Shown in pieces: positions 9,470 to 18,444 of a DNA stretch of 61,957 bases. Under the pieces are notes generated by a model. It saw only the letters and a program-made list of their open reading frames with translations, had not been told where the DNA came from and searched no databases. Made by a program: the position numbers and the translations under genes. Origin of the DNA: Bacteroidota bacterium. GTDB lineage: Bacteria > Bacteroidota > Bacteroidia > Chitinophagales > Chitinophagaceae. The stretch is taken from assembly GCA_023415275.1 (NCBI GenBank), contig JAEZLJ010000097.1:1-61957 (forward strand), written 5' to 3'. Position 1 is the first letter of the stretch, and each line of letters begins with the position of its first letter.

Positions 9470-10528
9470 TTAATACAACAGATTTTTAAGCTTCTCTACA
9501 TTATTCACAATGATCTTCCCGCTTTTAATATCTATCAACTTTTCCGCTTTAAAGTCACTTAACGTCCTGATCAGGGATTCTGTGGCTGTTCCTACATACT
9601 GCGCAATATCTTCCCTTGATATCTCTATGGGATTAGTTTGCTCTTTCAGATTGAATTTGCCAACAATATCTACCAGCGCTTTGGCTACCCTCTTTCGCAA
9701 AGAACTGTAAGCCAGGTTGAGCAGGCGTTCTTCCTTTTCCTTTACATTTTGAGTAATGATATGTATGAATTTAGAAGCTATGCTGATGTCGCTATACACC
9801 ATTTGCAAAAAATCTTCCTTGGGTATCTGCATAATTTCAGCATCTTCAAGTATAGAGGTGCTGTCATCGTAATTGGCATCCTCTATCAGCGCTGTATATC
9901 CAATAAAATCACCTTCACTGTATAAATTGGTGATGTATTCCTTACCATCTTCATGAGATTTAAAACCCTTGACCTTGCCCTTCATAAGGTAATACAAAAA
10001 CCTTGGACGCTTGCCCTCCTGGTAAAGCATCTGCTTTTTCTCATAATTTTCAATATCATACTGTTCTGAGAGCTTTTGTATTAAACCAGTGCTTTTTACA
10101 TCCTTTAAAAATTGGGTCAGCCCTTGTGGAGTAGCGTTATAGGTCTGGCTTAGTATCTCAGACTTTTTAAGGCGCATTTCTACAGCGTTCAACAACTCTA
10201 TATCTTCAAAAGGCTTGGTGATATAGTCATCTGCACCCATTTCCATACCTTTTCTGAAATCGCTTCTTTCAGTTTTTGCTGTCAGGAAAATAAAAGGAAT
10301 GTTTTGGGTATCCGGGTTTTTTCGTAATAAATGCAATACTCCATATCCATCCAACTCTGGCATCATAATATCACATACTATCACTGAAGGGTTTTCTTTG
10401 ATGGCGACCTCCACGCCTCTTTTACCATTTTCTGCAGTAAATGTTTTATACCCAGCCAGTTCCAGAATTTCGGCGGTATTTTCTCTAATATCATTGTTAT
10501 CATCTATAACAAGAACTCTTTTTTCCAT
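9470..10528 (-). CDS. Response regulator: receiver fused to a Crp/Fnr-type sensor and HTH
   Basis: 352 residues. Residues 1-120 form a receiver domain (VIDDNND acidic pocket, phospho-Asp in VCDIMMPELDGYG, FLTAKT, TKPFED). A linker leads to a cyclic-nucleotide-binding fold (about 155-265; YYLMKGKVKGF, YSEGDFIGYTAL) and a Crp-type winged helix with ISREDIAQYVGTATESLIR recognition helix. No FNR-type Cys cluster is present, so sensing is probably through phosphorylation. The stop of the upstream PAS kinase is 2 bp away, so they are a cognate pair. The location in a rrf2-RIC operon facing nirK, plus a TTGAT-type box before nirK, suggests it controls denitrification genes (inference). Confidence 0.88.
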   Translation of the reverse strand: MEKRVLVIDDNNDIRENTAEILELAGYKTFTAENGKRGVEVAIKENPSVIVCDIMMPELDGYGVLHLLRKNPDTQNIPFIFLTAKTERSDFRKGMEMGADDYITKPFEDIELLNAVEMRLKKSEILSQTYNATPQGLTQFLKDVKSTGLIQKLSEQYDIENYEKKQMLYQEGKRPRFLYYLMKGKVKGFKSHEDGKEYITNLYSEGDFIGYTALIEDANYDDSTSILEDAEIMQIPKEDFLQMVYSDISIASKFIHIITQNVKEKEERLLNLAYSSLRKRVAKALVDIVGKFNLKEQTNPIEISREDIAQYVGTATESLIRTLSDFKAEKLIDIKSGKIIVNNVEKLKNLLY

Positions 10529-10530
10529 GC

Positions 10531-12099
10531 TTAAGAATATTTTACAGGAATTGTAAATGTAATAATTGTCCCCTTGCCCAGTTCACTTTGCAAATCTACA
10601 TCTCCCCCCAAAAGGTCAAGATAACGTTTAACTATATGTAATCCAAGGCCTGTTCCCTGGATATTCATGGCATTTTTACCCCTGAAAAAAGAAGAAAATA
10701 GATGCTCCTGGTCTTCTTCCGAGATACCAATACCTTCATCTTTGACCGAAATGATTGCCTGACTGCCATTCACTTTGCTGGCAACATATACATTTTTATT
10801 ATTATCAGAAAATTTAATGGCATTGCTTATCAAATTGATTAGGATGTTCTTAATAAGTTTCTTATCACTTTCTATAAGTTCTTCGCCATGATGTTCATAT
10901 TGGACGTTTTGGCCAGGCTTAATAAGACCTTTCAATTCTTCGATAGTATCATGAATCACTTCATGCAGATTCAACTCCCCGAATATGGCCCCGATCTTGC
11001 CCTCATCCAATTTGCCCAGTGAAAGGAAATCTTCCAGTAGATCGTTCAGATGCTTAACAGAACCTTTGATCTTTTCGATATGCCTGTTACGCTTGTCTTG
11101 CTCCTCCGTGGTGGTATATTTTGCTAATAAGGAAGCAGAAGAAAGGACTGTACTTAAAGGTGTTCTAAATTCATGTGAGGCCATGGAGACAAACCGGCTT
11201 TTGATCTCATTCAGCTGGCGTTCTTTATCCAGTGCTTCACTCAATTCTTCCTGTGACTGTTCAAGACGCTGAAGGGCTTCTTTTAATATGACGGTGCGCT
11301 CTTCCACCTTAGCTTCCAGATCCGCATTCAACTTTCTCATTTCATCTGTTACCTTTTCCAATTGCTTTTGTTGCTGAACCATGCTTTTTTCAATTTCCTT
11401 CCGGTGAGTAATGTCAACAACAAAAGCAATTACAAAACGCTGCTCACTTTGGGTATAGGTGCTAAGACTAACTTCAACAGGAAATGTTTGACCATTACTT
11501 CTTTGACCATGCAGATCCCTGCCATGCCCCATTACCCTGTTTTGCGGTTGTTCATAAAAACCTTCTCTCAATTTGATGTGGGCTTTGCGGTAATGAGCAG
11601 GTATAAGCAACTCTATTTTTTTCCCTAACAACCCCTCGGGTTCATATTCAAACATTCGGCAGGCAGATGGGTTAACCAGCACTATCTCACCTTCACTATT
11701 GGTGACCACAAGACCTTCGGTAGCATTTTCAAACAATGAGGTCATATGCGATTTATCCAGCTGCATCTTCAAAATTAATTTTTTGACATATAAAACGACC
11801 AGGGTAGTTAGAACAATAAGGAATACAATTATCAGGTACTTATTCCATTCCTCATGAGGAATGGATGAAAACCGCCTGAAAAGAATATGAAAACCCACTG
11901 AAACAAGACTGATGAGGGCTGCAATAATGGTGGACCATGTGGTATGCACAAATACGGAAAGAAAAATAACTACTAATAATCCATTTAATATGACCAGGTA
12001 ATTAGGCAAAAAATAACTGCATACAATAGTTGCCGAAAAAGCCAGGCAAGCAAAAGCAGTAGCCTTTCCACGGGAAAGTTGAGGCATCATTCCGATCAC
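10531..12099 (-). CDS. Membrane-anchored PAS sensor histidine kinase
   Basis: 522 residues. Three or four N-terminal membrane helices (about 14-107) precede a PAS domain (about 115-235), a coiled coil (235-300), HisKA with His309 in SMASHEFRTPL, and a HATPase_c domain with N, G1 (DEGIGI) and G2 (GTGLGLHIV) boxes. It should autophosphorylate and pass phosphate to the receiver encoded 2 bp downstream. The PAS domain could bind heme or a small ligand but no ligand residue is evident. The gene lies 20 bp after the RIC gene in the rrf2-ric-kinase-regulator operon, so a signal tied to NO or redox state is plausible. Confidence 0.9.
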   Translation of the reverse strand: MIGMMPQLSRGKATAFACLAFSATIVCSYFLPNYLVILNGLLVVIFLSVFVHTTWSTIIAALISLVSVGFHILFRRFSSIPHEEWNKYLIIVFLIVLTTLVVLYVKKLILKMQLDKSHMTSLFENATEGLVVTNSEGEIVLVNPSACRMFEYEPEGLLGKKIELLIPAHYRKAHIKLREGFYEQPQNRVMGHGRDLHGQRSNGQTFPVEVSLSTYTQSEQRFVIAFVVDITHRKEIEKSMVQQQKQLEKVTDEMRKLNADLEAKVEERTVILKEALQRLEQSQEELSEALDKERQLNEIKSRFVSMASHEFRTPLSTVLSSASLLAKYTTTEEQDKRNRHIEKIKGSVKHLNDLLEDFLSLGKLDEGKIGAIFGELNLHEVIHDTIEELKGLIKPGQNVQYEHHGEELIESDKKLIKNILINLISNAIKFSDNNKNVYVASKVNGSQAIISVKDEGIGISEEDQEHLFSSFFRGKNAMNIQGTGLGLHIVKRYLDLLGGDVDLQSELGKGTIITFTIPVKYS

Positions 12100-12119
12100 G
12101 AATTCCTTTTTAAAGACTT

Positions 12120-12878
12120 TTAAGATTGAATTTGCAATAGTTCCTTTTCCATTTTCATGACCTTAGGAAATAGAACTTCATCCTCAAGATACTTATGCTG
12201 GGTCATATCATCATCAAACTCTTCGAGTTTATGAAAGATTACCTGGTGATTGATACATGCTTTGGTTGGGGAACTATAATTATTAGTAAGCTCTTTCAAT
12301 TTAGAAAACAAAGAATTTAGTTTGAGATGTTCATCTTCATGATTGATCAAAGGTTTGCGTAAGGTTCGCACCAACAGATTGCCATAAGACTCTTTCCGCT
12401 TATAAGCGTTATCTATCTGTTTCATATAGGGAAAGGTGATCTCCTCTTCATGACGGATGTGAATGGTAAGGTAGTTGATCAACTGATCAAAGGTTTTTAA
12501 AACATCCTGCAAATAAGCATATTCCTTTTTATGTTTATTGACAAATGTGGTGACTTGCTGCAGGAGCAAAGGCATGGTATTTTCCAGGTAAGCATGGTGC
12601 ACATTTATGATGTAATCTATAAGGAAATCTACCTTCCATTTATTAAAATCCAATGGGTGTAAGACAATGATCTTTTGTTGGGCCTTTACAAGATTAGCCA
12701 TTACTTCGTCCAAATTAAGGTTCCTGGAATTACAGGCATCCTGCAGGGTGATCTCTCCTTCACAGCAATAATTAATACCAAGCTTCACAAAAATATCGGC
12801 TGTGCGATAATCTCCCTGGACAATAGTTGCAATACTATTAGCTGGATCAATACTAAAACTTTTCATGGTTGGAAACAC
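12120..12878 (-). CDS. ric: RIC family di-iron protein for repair of NO-damaged Fe-S centres
   Basis: 252 residues. The N-terminal DUF542 domain has the NYCCEGEITLQDAC signature, and a hemerythrin-like four-helix domain follows with spaced His/Glu ligands (HHAYLEN, HIRHEEEITFPY, HEDEHLKL, HKYLEDEVLFP). This matches ScdA/YtfE/RIC proteins, which help restore iron-sulfur clusters after nitrosative or oxidative damage in the cytoplasm. It lies 18 bp downstream of an Rrf2 regulator. A perfect AGTATT-NN-AATACT palindrome 26-39 bp before its start (inside the end of rrf2) is a likely operator. A longer paralogue is at 21903-23117. Confidence 0.92.
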   Translation of the reverse strand: MFPTMKSFSIDPANSIATIVQGDYRTADIFVKLGINYCCEGEITLQDACNSRNLNLDEVMANLVKAQQKIIVLHPLDFNKWKVDFLIDYIINVHHAYLENTMPLLLQQVTTFVNKHKKEYAYLQDVLKTFDQLINYLTIHIRHEEEITFPYMKQIDNAYKRKESYGNLLVRTLRKPLINHEDEHLKLNSLFSKLKELTNNYSSPTKACINHQVIFHKLEEFDDDMTQHKYLEDEVLFPKVMKMEKELLQIQS

Positions 12879-12896
12879 TTTTCTGGTTAACTCGGG

Positions 12897-13352
12897 TTAA
12901 TCTAGTATTGAAATACTCGTGGATATACTTTCTACAAAATCCACCTTGCTTTCTTTTAACAGATCTCTAATGGTTGTTTCTGACAAAACTGACCTGAGGT
13001 TATTTTTTACTGCCTCAAAACGGGTGTGAAAAGGACAAGGATTATTGGAATTACATTCCTTCAATCTTAATGCGCAGTTATGAAAACTTAACAGACCTTC
13101 TGTTATTTCCATAATTTCCAGTAATGATATATCGAGCGAATAACTGTTTGTAGTAAATCCTCCTGTTGGACCTTTCACTGAGTTCAATACTCCATTCTTA
13201 GCAAGGTTTTTCAGGATCTTTCCCATAAAATGCTTCGGCGCCGATAAATTGGCCGCTATTTCACCTGCCTGCACATAGCTTTTCTCATCCTGTTTCCAGG
13301 CTATATACAATAAACCCCTTACTGCATAACCAAAAGATTTGGAAAAAATCAT
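12897..13352 (-). CDS. Rrf2 family transcriptional regulator, NsrR/IscR-like
   Basis: 151 residues. The N-terminal winged helix (SFGYAVRGLLYIA, QAGEIAANLSAPKHFMGKILKNL, KGPTGGF wing) is typical of Rrf2. Three cysteines in a C-X6-C-X5-C pattern (about residues 92-106) are positioned like the Fe-S ligands of NsrR and IscR. It is the first gene of the operon with ric, the PAS kinase and the Crp-type response regulator, divergent from nirK. The context points to an NO-responsive repressor (inference). A TATTTTTG -7 box lies in its own upstream region on the minus strand. Confidence 0.88.
   Translation of the reverse strand: MIFSKSFGYAVRGLLYIAWKQDEKSYVQAGEIAANLSAPKHFMGKILKNLAKNGVLNSVKGPTGGFTTNSYSLDISLLEIMEITEGLLSFHNCALRLKECNSNNPCPFHTRFEAVKNNLRSVLSETTIRDLLKESKVDFVESISTSISILD
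12904..12917 (-). promoter_or_regulatory. Candidate Rrf2-type operator before ric
   Basis: Perfect palindrome AGTATT-GA-AATACT, 26-39 bp upstream of the ric start and within the last codons of rrf2. The same half-sites recur before the second RIC gene at 23147-23160. Confidence 0.55.
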
Positions 13353-13424
13353 AATTACACTTTACACAAAATCAAAAATATTTTTAATTGGACTGTAGAA
13401 AGATGATAAAAGTCAATTTGGGAC

Positions 13425-13438
13425 TTGATGATACTCAA
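13425..13438 (+). promoter_or_regulatory. FNR/DNR-like box upstream of nirK
   Basis: TTGATGATACTCAA matches the Crp/Fnr-family consensus TTGAT-N4-ATCAA at 9 of 10 defined positions. It is 62 bp before the nirK ATG and 73 bp before rrf2 on the other strand, so it could serve both. The neighbouring Crp-type response regulator is a candidate binder. Confidence 0.5.
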
Positions 13439-13500
13439 TTGAGCATGTGTCTGCTTTAAAAATGCAACCTTATGGCACATTTTTTTTGCATACTGCTGGT

Positions 13501-14526
13501 ATGAAACAATTACTATTTTATACCCTTTTGATCAGCTCGATCCTTTCTTGTAAGAATAATGAAAGCCACAATGACTCCTCAGATAAAGTCTTAGGCTCTC
13601 CTAAGGCAGTCGTAACAAAAGAACCCAATTATGAAACTCAGAAAGGTCCTCTGGCTTATGCCCCGGAAGTTCCTAAACTGATTGATGGTGATACTGTGGA
13701 AGTAAAAATAGATGTGACGCACAAGCTTTTCCAGGTAGCAAAGGGTGTCTCCTTTACAGGCTGGCTGTTCGGTGATTCGCTACCTGGCCCTGTCTTAAGG
13801 GTAAGAGTAGGACAAACAATAAAATTTTCAATGACCGACAGGACTCAGGATACTATGCAGAACATGTCCATGAACATGAATATGAAGCCTATGCCCCATT
13901 CTATTGACTTTCATGCAGCCATGGTGAACCCTGAGGATAAATACAGGACCATATTTCCTGGCGAAACCATTCATTTCACCTGGACTGCCAATTATCCCGG
14001 GGTGTTCATGTACCATTGTGGAACTCCTATGGTTTTATTACACATGATATCCGGGATGGTAGGAATGGTCATTGTGGAACCAAAGGAAGGTTTTCCTGGA
14101 AAGGTTGACAAGGAAGTTGCCATAATACAAAATGAATATTATTTAAAAAACTCGGGGAACTACTATATACCTGATACTACCCTGGCCATGAAGAAACAAC
14201 CTACACAAATGGCTTTTAATGGAAAAGTAGGTCAATACGTGATCAGGCCTATTAAAGCTAAAGCAGGAGAAAGGATCAGGGTTTATTTTATGAATGTGGG
14301 TCCAAATAACATTTCAAGTTTTCATGTTATCGGAACCATATTAGACAAGGTTTGGCAGGATGGTAATCCAGCCAATGAATTGATAGGCATGCAGGCCGCC
14401 CTTGTTGGTCCTGCACAAGGAGCCATAATGGAATTTGTACTTCCTGAAAAAGGAAGATATACATTTGTGGACCATTCTTTTGCAAATGCAGAGATGGGTG
14501 CCGCTGGTGCTTTTGTTGCGGAATAA
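13501..14526 (+). CDS. nirK: Copper-containing nitrite reductase, lipoprotein form
   Basis: 341 residues from ATG 13501; an in-frame GTG at 13447 is less likely because 13501 begins a lipoprotein signal (MKQLLFYTLLISSILSC). Two cupredoxin domains are present. HSIDFHAA supplies a type 1 His, the catalytic Asp and a type 2 His. YHCGTPMVLLHMISGM supplies the type 2 His, the type 1 Cys, His and Met. SSFHVIGTILDKVW in domain 2 supplies the remaining type 2 His. It reduces nitrite to NO in the periplasm. A Met-rich loop (MQNMSMNMNMKPM) precedes the first copper motif. An FNR-like box is upstream and a 12-TM HCO-like gene follows after 15 bp. Confidence 0.92.
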   Translation: MKQLLFYTLLISSILSCKNNESHNDSSDKVLGSPKAVVTKEPNYETQKGPLAYAPEVPKLIDGDTVEVKIDVTHKLFQVAKGVSFTGWLFGDSLPGPVLRVRVGQTIKFSMTDRTQDTMQNMSMNMNMKPMPHSIDFHAAMVNPEDKYRTIFPGETIHFTWTANYPGVFMYHCGTPMVLLHMISGMVGMVIVEPKEGFPGKVDKEVAIIQNEYYLKNSGNYYIPDTTLAMKKQPTQMAFNGKVGQYVIRPIKAKAGERIRVYFMNVGPNNISSFHVIGTILDKVWQDGNPANELIGMQAALVGPAQGAIMEFVLPEKGRYTFVDHSFANAEMGAAGAFVAE

Positions 14527-14541
14527 AATTTCATAAACTGC

Positions 14542-15780
14542 ATGATGAGTAAAAAATCTTTCTGGATCGGGCTCTGCCTGGTTAACCTCTTTATTGTGGC
14601 CATACTGGGCGTTACACTTAGAAGTAAGATTATTTTTTCAATTCCTGCAATCGATTACCGACAGGTATTGAGCGCTCATTCACATTTTGCATTTGGCGGA
14701 TGGGTAGGGTTAAGCCTAATCACACTACTTATATTTGATGTACTGCCTGTATTCCATAAAAAATATATTTGGATATTGGCAGGAATAGAGATCAGTTCCC
14801 TGGGCATGGGCTTGCTTTTTCCTTTTTTAGGGTACTCCCCGATCACTGTTACTTTTTCATCCTTGTATATAGTCGTTTCGTTTGTCTTTGCCTGGATGTT
14901 CCTGCAAGACCTGGTAAGATCCTCTCACCCCAACTCCCTTAAGTTGCTAGGGGTATCAGCTATAATATCAATGATCTTATCAACACTTGGACCGCTGGGA
15001 CTTTCTTATATTTTATTATCAAAATCCGGGAACTCTCTGCTTTACAGGGATTCCATCTATACTTTTCTGCATTTTCAATACAACGGGTTCTTTACACTTT
15101 CAATTTTTACATTGGTATTAAACCACCTTTATAAAAAGGGATATGAAATCAATGAAAATGCCAAACGATTTGCACTTTTTCTTTGCCTATCCATTATACC
15201 GTCCCTTTTTCTTTCTATGCTTTGGCACAACAGTTCAGTATTATACATCGTTGCCGGGTTGGGTTGCCTTTTAATCCTGATCAGTTTGTTTTACTTTTTG
15301 AAATTCATTTCTGAATTTCCCTGGAATAGCTTTTTCGAAAAGAGATTAGCATTGAATCTATGGAAGCTTTCTGCCTTTTCATTTGGTTTGAAAATGGCGC
15401 TGAATGTTGGGACTATATTTCCAAAACTGGGAAATGCTATTTATGGAAACCGCCCTGTAATAATTGGTTTCCTGCACCTGGTTTTTCTGGGCTTTGTTAG
15501 CTTTTACATATTGAGCACACTTATAGAAACTAATTTTTTTAAACGCAGGGGGAACCAAATCCGGATACCCTTTTTCTTATTCGGGGCGGGGATAGTAGCT
15601 AATGAAAGTATATTGATGTTGCAGGGTTTGGAAATTCTTTTTAAAACAAACAGTACTTTATACAGTTGGTTGTTGTGGGGGGTAAGTATCATTTTATTAG
15701 CAGGCGCTGCTACCATTCTGGCTTCCTATTTAATTGCCGATCGGTTTACACCACAAAAAGAAAAGGCTGTCCTTTTATAG
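14542..15780 (+). CDS. Heme-copper-oxidase-like 12-TM membrane protein, HSHFAFGGW family
   Basis: 412 residues with about 12 membrane helices. Conserved segments shared with the protein at 32143-33399 are HSHFAFGGW (helix 2), LHFQYNG (mid protein), a WHNSS loop and LHLVFLGFVSF near the C-terminus. Their placement recalls the heme-ligand helices of heme-copper oxidase subunit I and NnrS, but the full six-His set is not present. The gene is 15 bp after nirK and probably co-transcribed, so a role in NO or nitrite metabolism is inferred. It is not a recognised NorB or CcoN. An NnrS-type stress protein or a heme-binding quinol/NO protein are alternatives. Confidence 0.6.
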   Translation: MMSKKSFWIGLCLVNLFIVAILGVTLRSKIIFSIPAIDYRQVLSAHSHFAFGGWVGLSLITLLIFDVLPVFHKKYIWILAGIEISSLGMGLLFPFLGYSPITVTFSSLYIVVSFVFAWMFLQDLVRSSHPNSLKLLGVSAIISMILSTLGPLGLSYILLSKSGNSLLYRDSIYTFLHFQYNGFFTLSIFTLVLNHLYKKGYEINENAKRFALFLCLSIIPSLFLSMLWHNSSVLYIVAGLGCLLILISLFYFLKFISEFPWNSFFEKRLALNLWKLSAFSFGLKMALNVGTIFPKLGNAIYGNRPVIIGFLHLVFLGFVSFYILSTLIETNFFKRRGNQIRIPFFLFGAGIVANESILMLQGLEILFKTNSTLYSWLLWGVSIILLAGAATILASYLIADRFTPQKEKAVLL

Positions 15781-15787
15781 ACAGCCT
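15764..15787 (-). terminator. Intrinsic terminator for the minus-strand cytochrome c gene
   Basis: Perfect 8-bp stem AGGCTGTC/GACAGCCT with an 8-nt loop. On the minus strand it is followed by TTTTCTTTTTG. It overlaps the stop codon of the convergent HCO-like gene. Confidence 0.75.
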
Positions 15788-15807
15788 CCTCCAATATAAA
15801 TATTTAA

Positions 15808-16308
15808 TTATTTCTTACCATCATTACTCCTCATAAACTCCAACACGCTCCTGGCATCAGCTTCAGTCAATCCCTGGTTGGGCATTTTCACCAAACACAC
15901 CTCAAGCATATTCTGCGCAGCAGTATCTTTTTCTATCATTTCTTCTGTGTTGGTTACAAAGTTCATGATCCATTCCGGAGTTCTCCTATCTGTTACGCCC
16001 TTCCAGCCTGGACCAACTAACTTCTCGTCAGTCGTCTTATGGCATGATGAACATTTTACATCATAAATGCTTCTGCCACTAGCTATCATTTTTTCATCAA
16101 GTGGATGAGTTAGCTCTACATTCTTATGAGGACCAATACCTTTTGGATCAGAACCTTCTGAAGCTATACTTCCGCCGCCAGAAGTAGCGGCAGACTCATT
16201 AGTAGCAGTACCGGCAGTCTCATCTTTCTTTTCACCACCGGAATTACAAGAAGTGAACAGTGCCAGGCTAACACACAGGATAAATCCTAAAAAATTCTTC
16301 TGAGTCAT
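15808..16308 (-). CDS. Mono-heme cytochrome c lipoprotein
   Basis: 166 residues. A lipoprotein signal ends at the lipobox Cys in LALFTSC and is followed by a Gly/Ser/Glu-rich linker. The cytochrome domain has the CSSCH heme site (after SIYDVK) and a distal Met in VKMPNQGL. It should carry electrons in the periplasm, anchored to a membrane. A close paralogue sits directly upstream of nosZ (23322-23795), so the pair may donate electrons to NirK and NosZ respectively (inference). A GATA-N4-TATC palindrome lies 77-90 bp upstream. Confidence 0.88.
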   Translation of the reverse strand: MTQKNFLGFILCVSLALFTSCNSGGEKKDETAGTATNESAATSGGGSIASEGSDPKGIGPHKNVELTHPLDEKMIASGRSIYDVKCSSCHKTTDEKLVGPGWKGVTDRRTPEWIMNFVTNTEEMIEKDTAAQNMLEVCLVKMPNQGLTEADARSVLEFMRSNDGKK

Positions 16309-16384
16309 GTTAATTGATTTTGGTTTTTATAAAGTTATAAAAGTTACACTATTGTGACATAAAAAATGTGCCAGTAAATCTAAC

Positions 16385-16398
16385 GGATATAATTATCC
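16385..16398 (-). promoter_or_regulatory. Candidate operator palindrome
   Basis: GGATA-TAAT-TATCC, a perfect inverted repeat in the upstream region of the cytochrome c gene. It shares the GATA-N4-TATC core with the palindrome at 18445-18460 before the 604-residue gene. Confidence 0.35.
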
Positions 16399-16523
16399 TA
16401 AGTAGATATAGTTTAAGCCAACCTGCTTCAATTCATTGATCCTACAACATTAAGATGCTTATTTATTTTCCCAAACATTGCCATCATATCTTTATATAAT
16501 TCTATTTCACTTAAATTCTTAAT

Positions 16524-18338
16524 TCAGACAGCAAGTTCTTCCAATGAACTGAGCTCAAATCTTTCACTCAGGTTATGCAATCTTTTTTGAGCATCCATAA
16601 GTAACAGTTCAAAAGAATCATCTAATGAATAGACCTTGTTTAACTCATGATAATAGCTTATTCCTCCTATTAAATTATTACTGAAAGTTTTATAAAACTT
16701 GATACTCTTTGCATCCAAAAGACACTCGTTTACTAATTTTTCCTCTAAATAATCAATATAAAGATTTAATTCATTAATGAACATATGCGGACGATGCACA
16801 TCCTTAAGAAGGTTTACTCTTCCATATATATGATCCACCATTTCCTGCAAAGATGCTTTCCTTGAAAAGTAGATAATATTAGGTCCCGGACATATAGTTA
16901 CGGCATTAAGATTTTTAATCAGGGGCTTATTATATTTAATAGCTGCAGCATTGCTTAATCCTACACATAAACATTCTTTATCCAGAACTGAACTCATCTC
17001 TTTCTGGTACTCCTTATCAGGCAATCCTTTTTCCTTTAACTGCGCTATTTTTAATTTCTGGTATTTAAATGACGCTGTGCATATAGGCTTCTCAGTAAAC
17101 TCGGTATTAAATTCAAGATGCTTTTCTGTACAAGGGCTCCCCGGCTTTCCCTCATTTATACGATTCAATTTTTCCTCATGGGAAGTAGTCCCTTTCAGAT
17201 AGTGGAACCTAACTCCTAGCGGAGAATTGTTACTCAGTAAAACATCATCCTTCTTTGCATGGCATAATAGGTTTAAGGTGTTTTCATCTACTGTAGTAAC
17301 TTCTGGAACTAATAAGAAAGGTGTACCCCATCCTGTACTATCCACATTATAATAGTCAAGCAATAACCTATTTTCACCCGCAGTGCCAATACCCCCCTGA
17401 ACTGATATGGAAATATATGGGGGCTGCTCTGGAACATAAGATTGCTTTTTTTCCAAGGCATTCTTATAAATCTCAAATACTGAATTTGACAATTCGTCCT
17501 TCCTGGATTTAAATTCTTCCAAAATGGGACCCATCAGGAAACCATCGGTTGCAAAAGCATGACCCCCACAATTAAGACCTGATTCGATTCTAAACTCACT
17601 CACCCAAATGCCTTTTTTGGCCAGGTATTTACTTTGTATCAACGCTGAGCGGTAATCACTGACTTTTACAATAACCTTCTTTTTAAAACCACCATTTTTA
17701 TCGGGAAGAAAACCAGGACACTTTTCAAGGTAATTATATAGCCTTGGATTCATTCCGGCAGAAAAAATTACAGAAGAATTAGAAAGGTCGCTCAAGGCAT
17801 ATCCTCTCAATGCTGCAATAGCGTCAGACCCATCTTCTATAACCTCCCCAGATTTGGAGTAATTATTTTTATCAATTTTGGTCATGATATTCACATCAAT
17901 GCTACCTGCAATAACATTTGATCTTAGGAAGAACTCAAGCCCGATCCTTTCCTGTAAATCAGACGTTACTTTATATCTCTCATAACCCTTTTTTGATGGA
18001 TTTGTCAAAGGTAACATTTCAAAATACCTGGTGATATCTGAGCCATACTCAAATGGGGCATTTCTAATTTCTTCCACCCGCTTTAGAACAATTTTGTTCA
18101 CCAGGTTCAAATAATCTGTTATCCTCCTAGCTCTATAATCTGGTTCACTTGTTAGTATAGGCACATAGGGTTCGCCAATGGCTGGGTAATAGTGGCTTCT
18201 CATTAATTCTATTAACCTGTCTTCCACAATAGATATAGTGGAACCGATACCAAATCCTGCCACTTTGATGGGTGAATCTATTGTATACGCAAGTCCCATT
18301 ACGGGTATATGGAATTGGTGCGGTGAATTATAACTCAT
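16524..18338 (-). CDS. Unrecognised 604-residue protein, possibly FMN/TIM-barrel (nitronate monooxygenase-like)
   Basis: I do not recognise this protein with certainty. No signal peptide or membrane helix is visible, so it is probably cytoplasmic. The N-terminal two thirds has alternating strand/helix segments and motifs that recall nitronate monooxygenase-type TIM barrels: SGLNCGGHAFATDG, ISISVQGGIGTAGE and GWGTPFLLVPEV. The C-terminal third is helical and contains scattered Cys (GSPCTEK, KPICTAS, DKECLCVGL, TICPGP) that could bind metal or an Fe-S cluster. It lies between a cytochrome c gene and an Rrf2 regulator operon inside the denitrification island. It has its own promoter with a palindrome over the -33 region, which suggests regulation with NO stress. 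Confidence 0.5.
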   Translation of the reverse strand: MSYNSPHQFHIPVMGLAYTIDSPIKVAGFGIGSTISIVEDRLIELMRSHYYPAIGEPYVPILTSEPDYRARRITDYLNLVNKIVLKRVEEIRNAPFEYGSDITRYFEMLPLTNPSKKGYERYKVTSDLQERIGLEFFLRSNVIAGSIDVNIMTKIDKNNYSKSGEVIEDGSDAIAALRGYALSDLSNSSVIFSAGMNPRLYNYLEKCPGFLPDKNGGFKKKVIVKVSDYRSALIQSKYLAKKGIWVSEFRIESGLNCGGHAFATDGFLMGPILEEFKSRKDELSNSVFEIYKNALEKKQSYVPEQPPYISISVQGGIGTAGENRLLLDYYNVDSTGWGTPFLLVPEVTTVDENTLNLLCHAKKDDVLLSNNSPLGVRFHYLKGTTSHEEKLNRINEGKPGSPCTEKHLEFNTEFTEKPICTASFKYQKLKIAQLKEKGLPDKEYQKEMSSVLDKECLCVGLSNAAAIKYNKPLIKNLNAVTICPGPNIIYFSRKASLQEMVDHIYGRVNLLKDVHRPHMFINELNLYIDYLEEKLVNECLLDAKSIKFYKTFSNNLIGGISYYHELNKVYSLDDSFELLLMDAQKRLHNLSERFELSSLEELAV

Positions 18339-18421
18339 CTGGTAATTGATAAACTATGTGCAAGGCTTATATTAACTACTTCTAAAATATCCTCCAGGCA
18401 ACTTTGTGAATGAAACCGGTG

Positions 18422-18429
18422 CAAATATA
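18422..18429 (-). promoter_or_regulatory. Bacteroidetes -7 promoter box for the 604-residue gene
   Basis: TATATTTG on the minus strand, an exact match to TAnnTTTG, 84-91 bp upstream of the start codon. The palindrome 18445-18460 overlaps the expected -33 region. Confidence 0.45.
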
Positions 18430-18444
18430 AGTGCATGAAATTTA

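Noticed and set aside
13447..13500. GTG start 18 codons upstream for nirK
   Set aside because: ATG 13501 starts a proper lipoprotein signal; the extension has no signal features.
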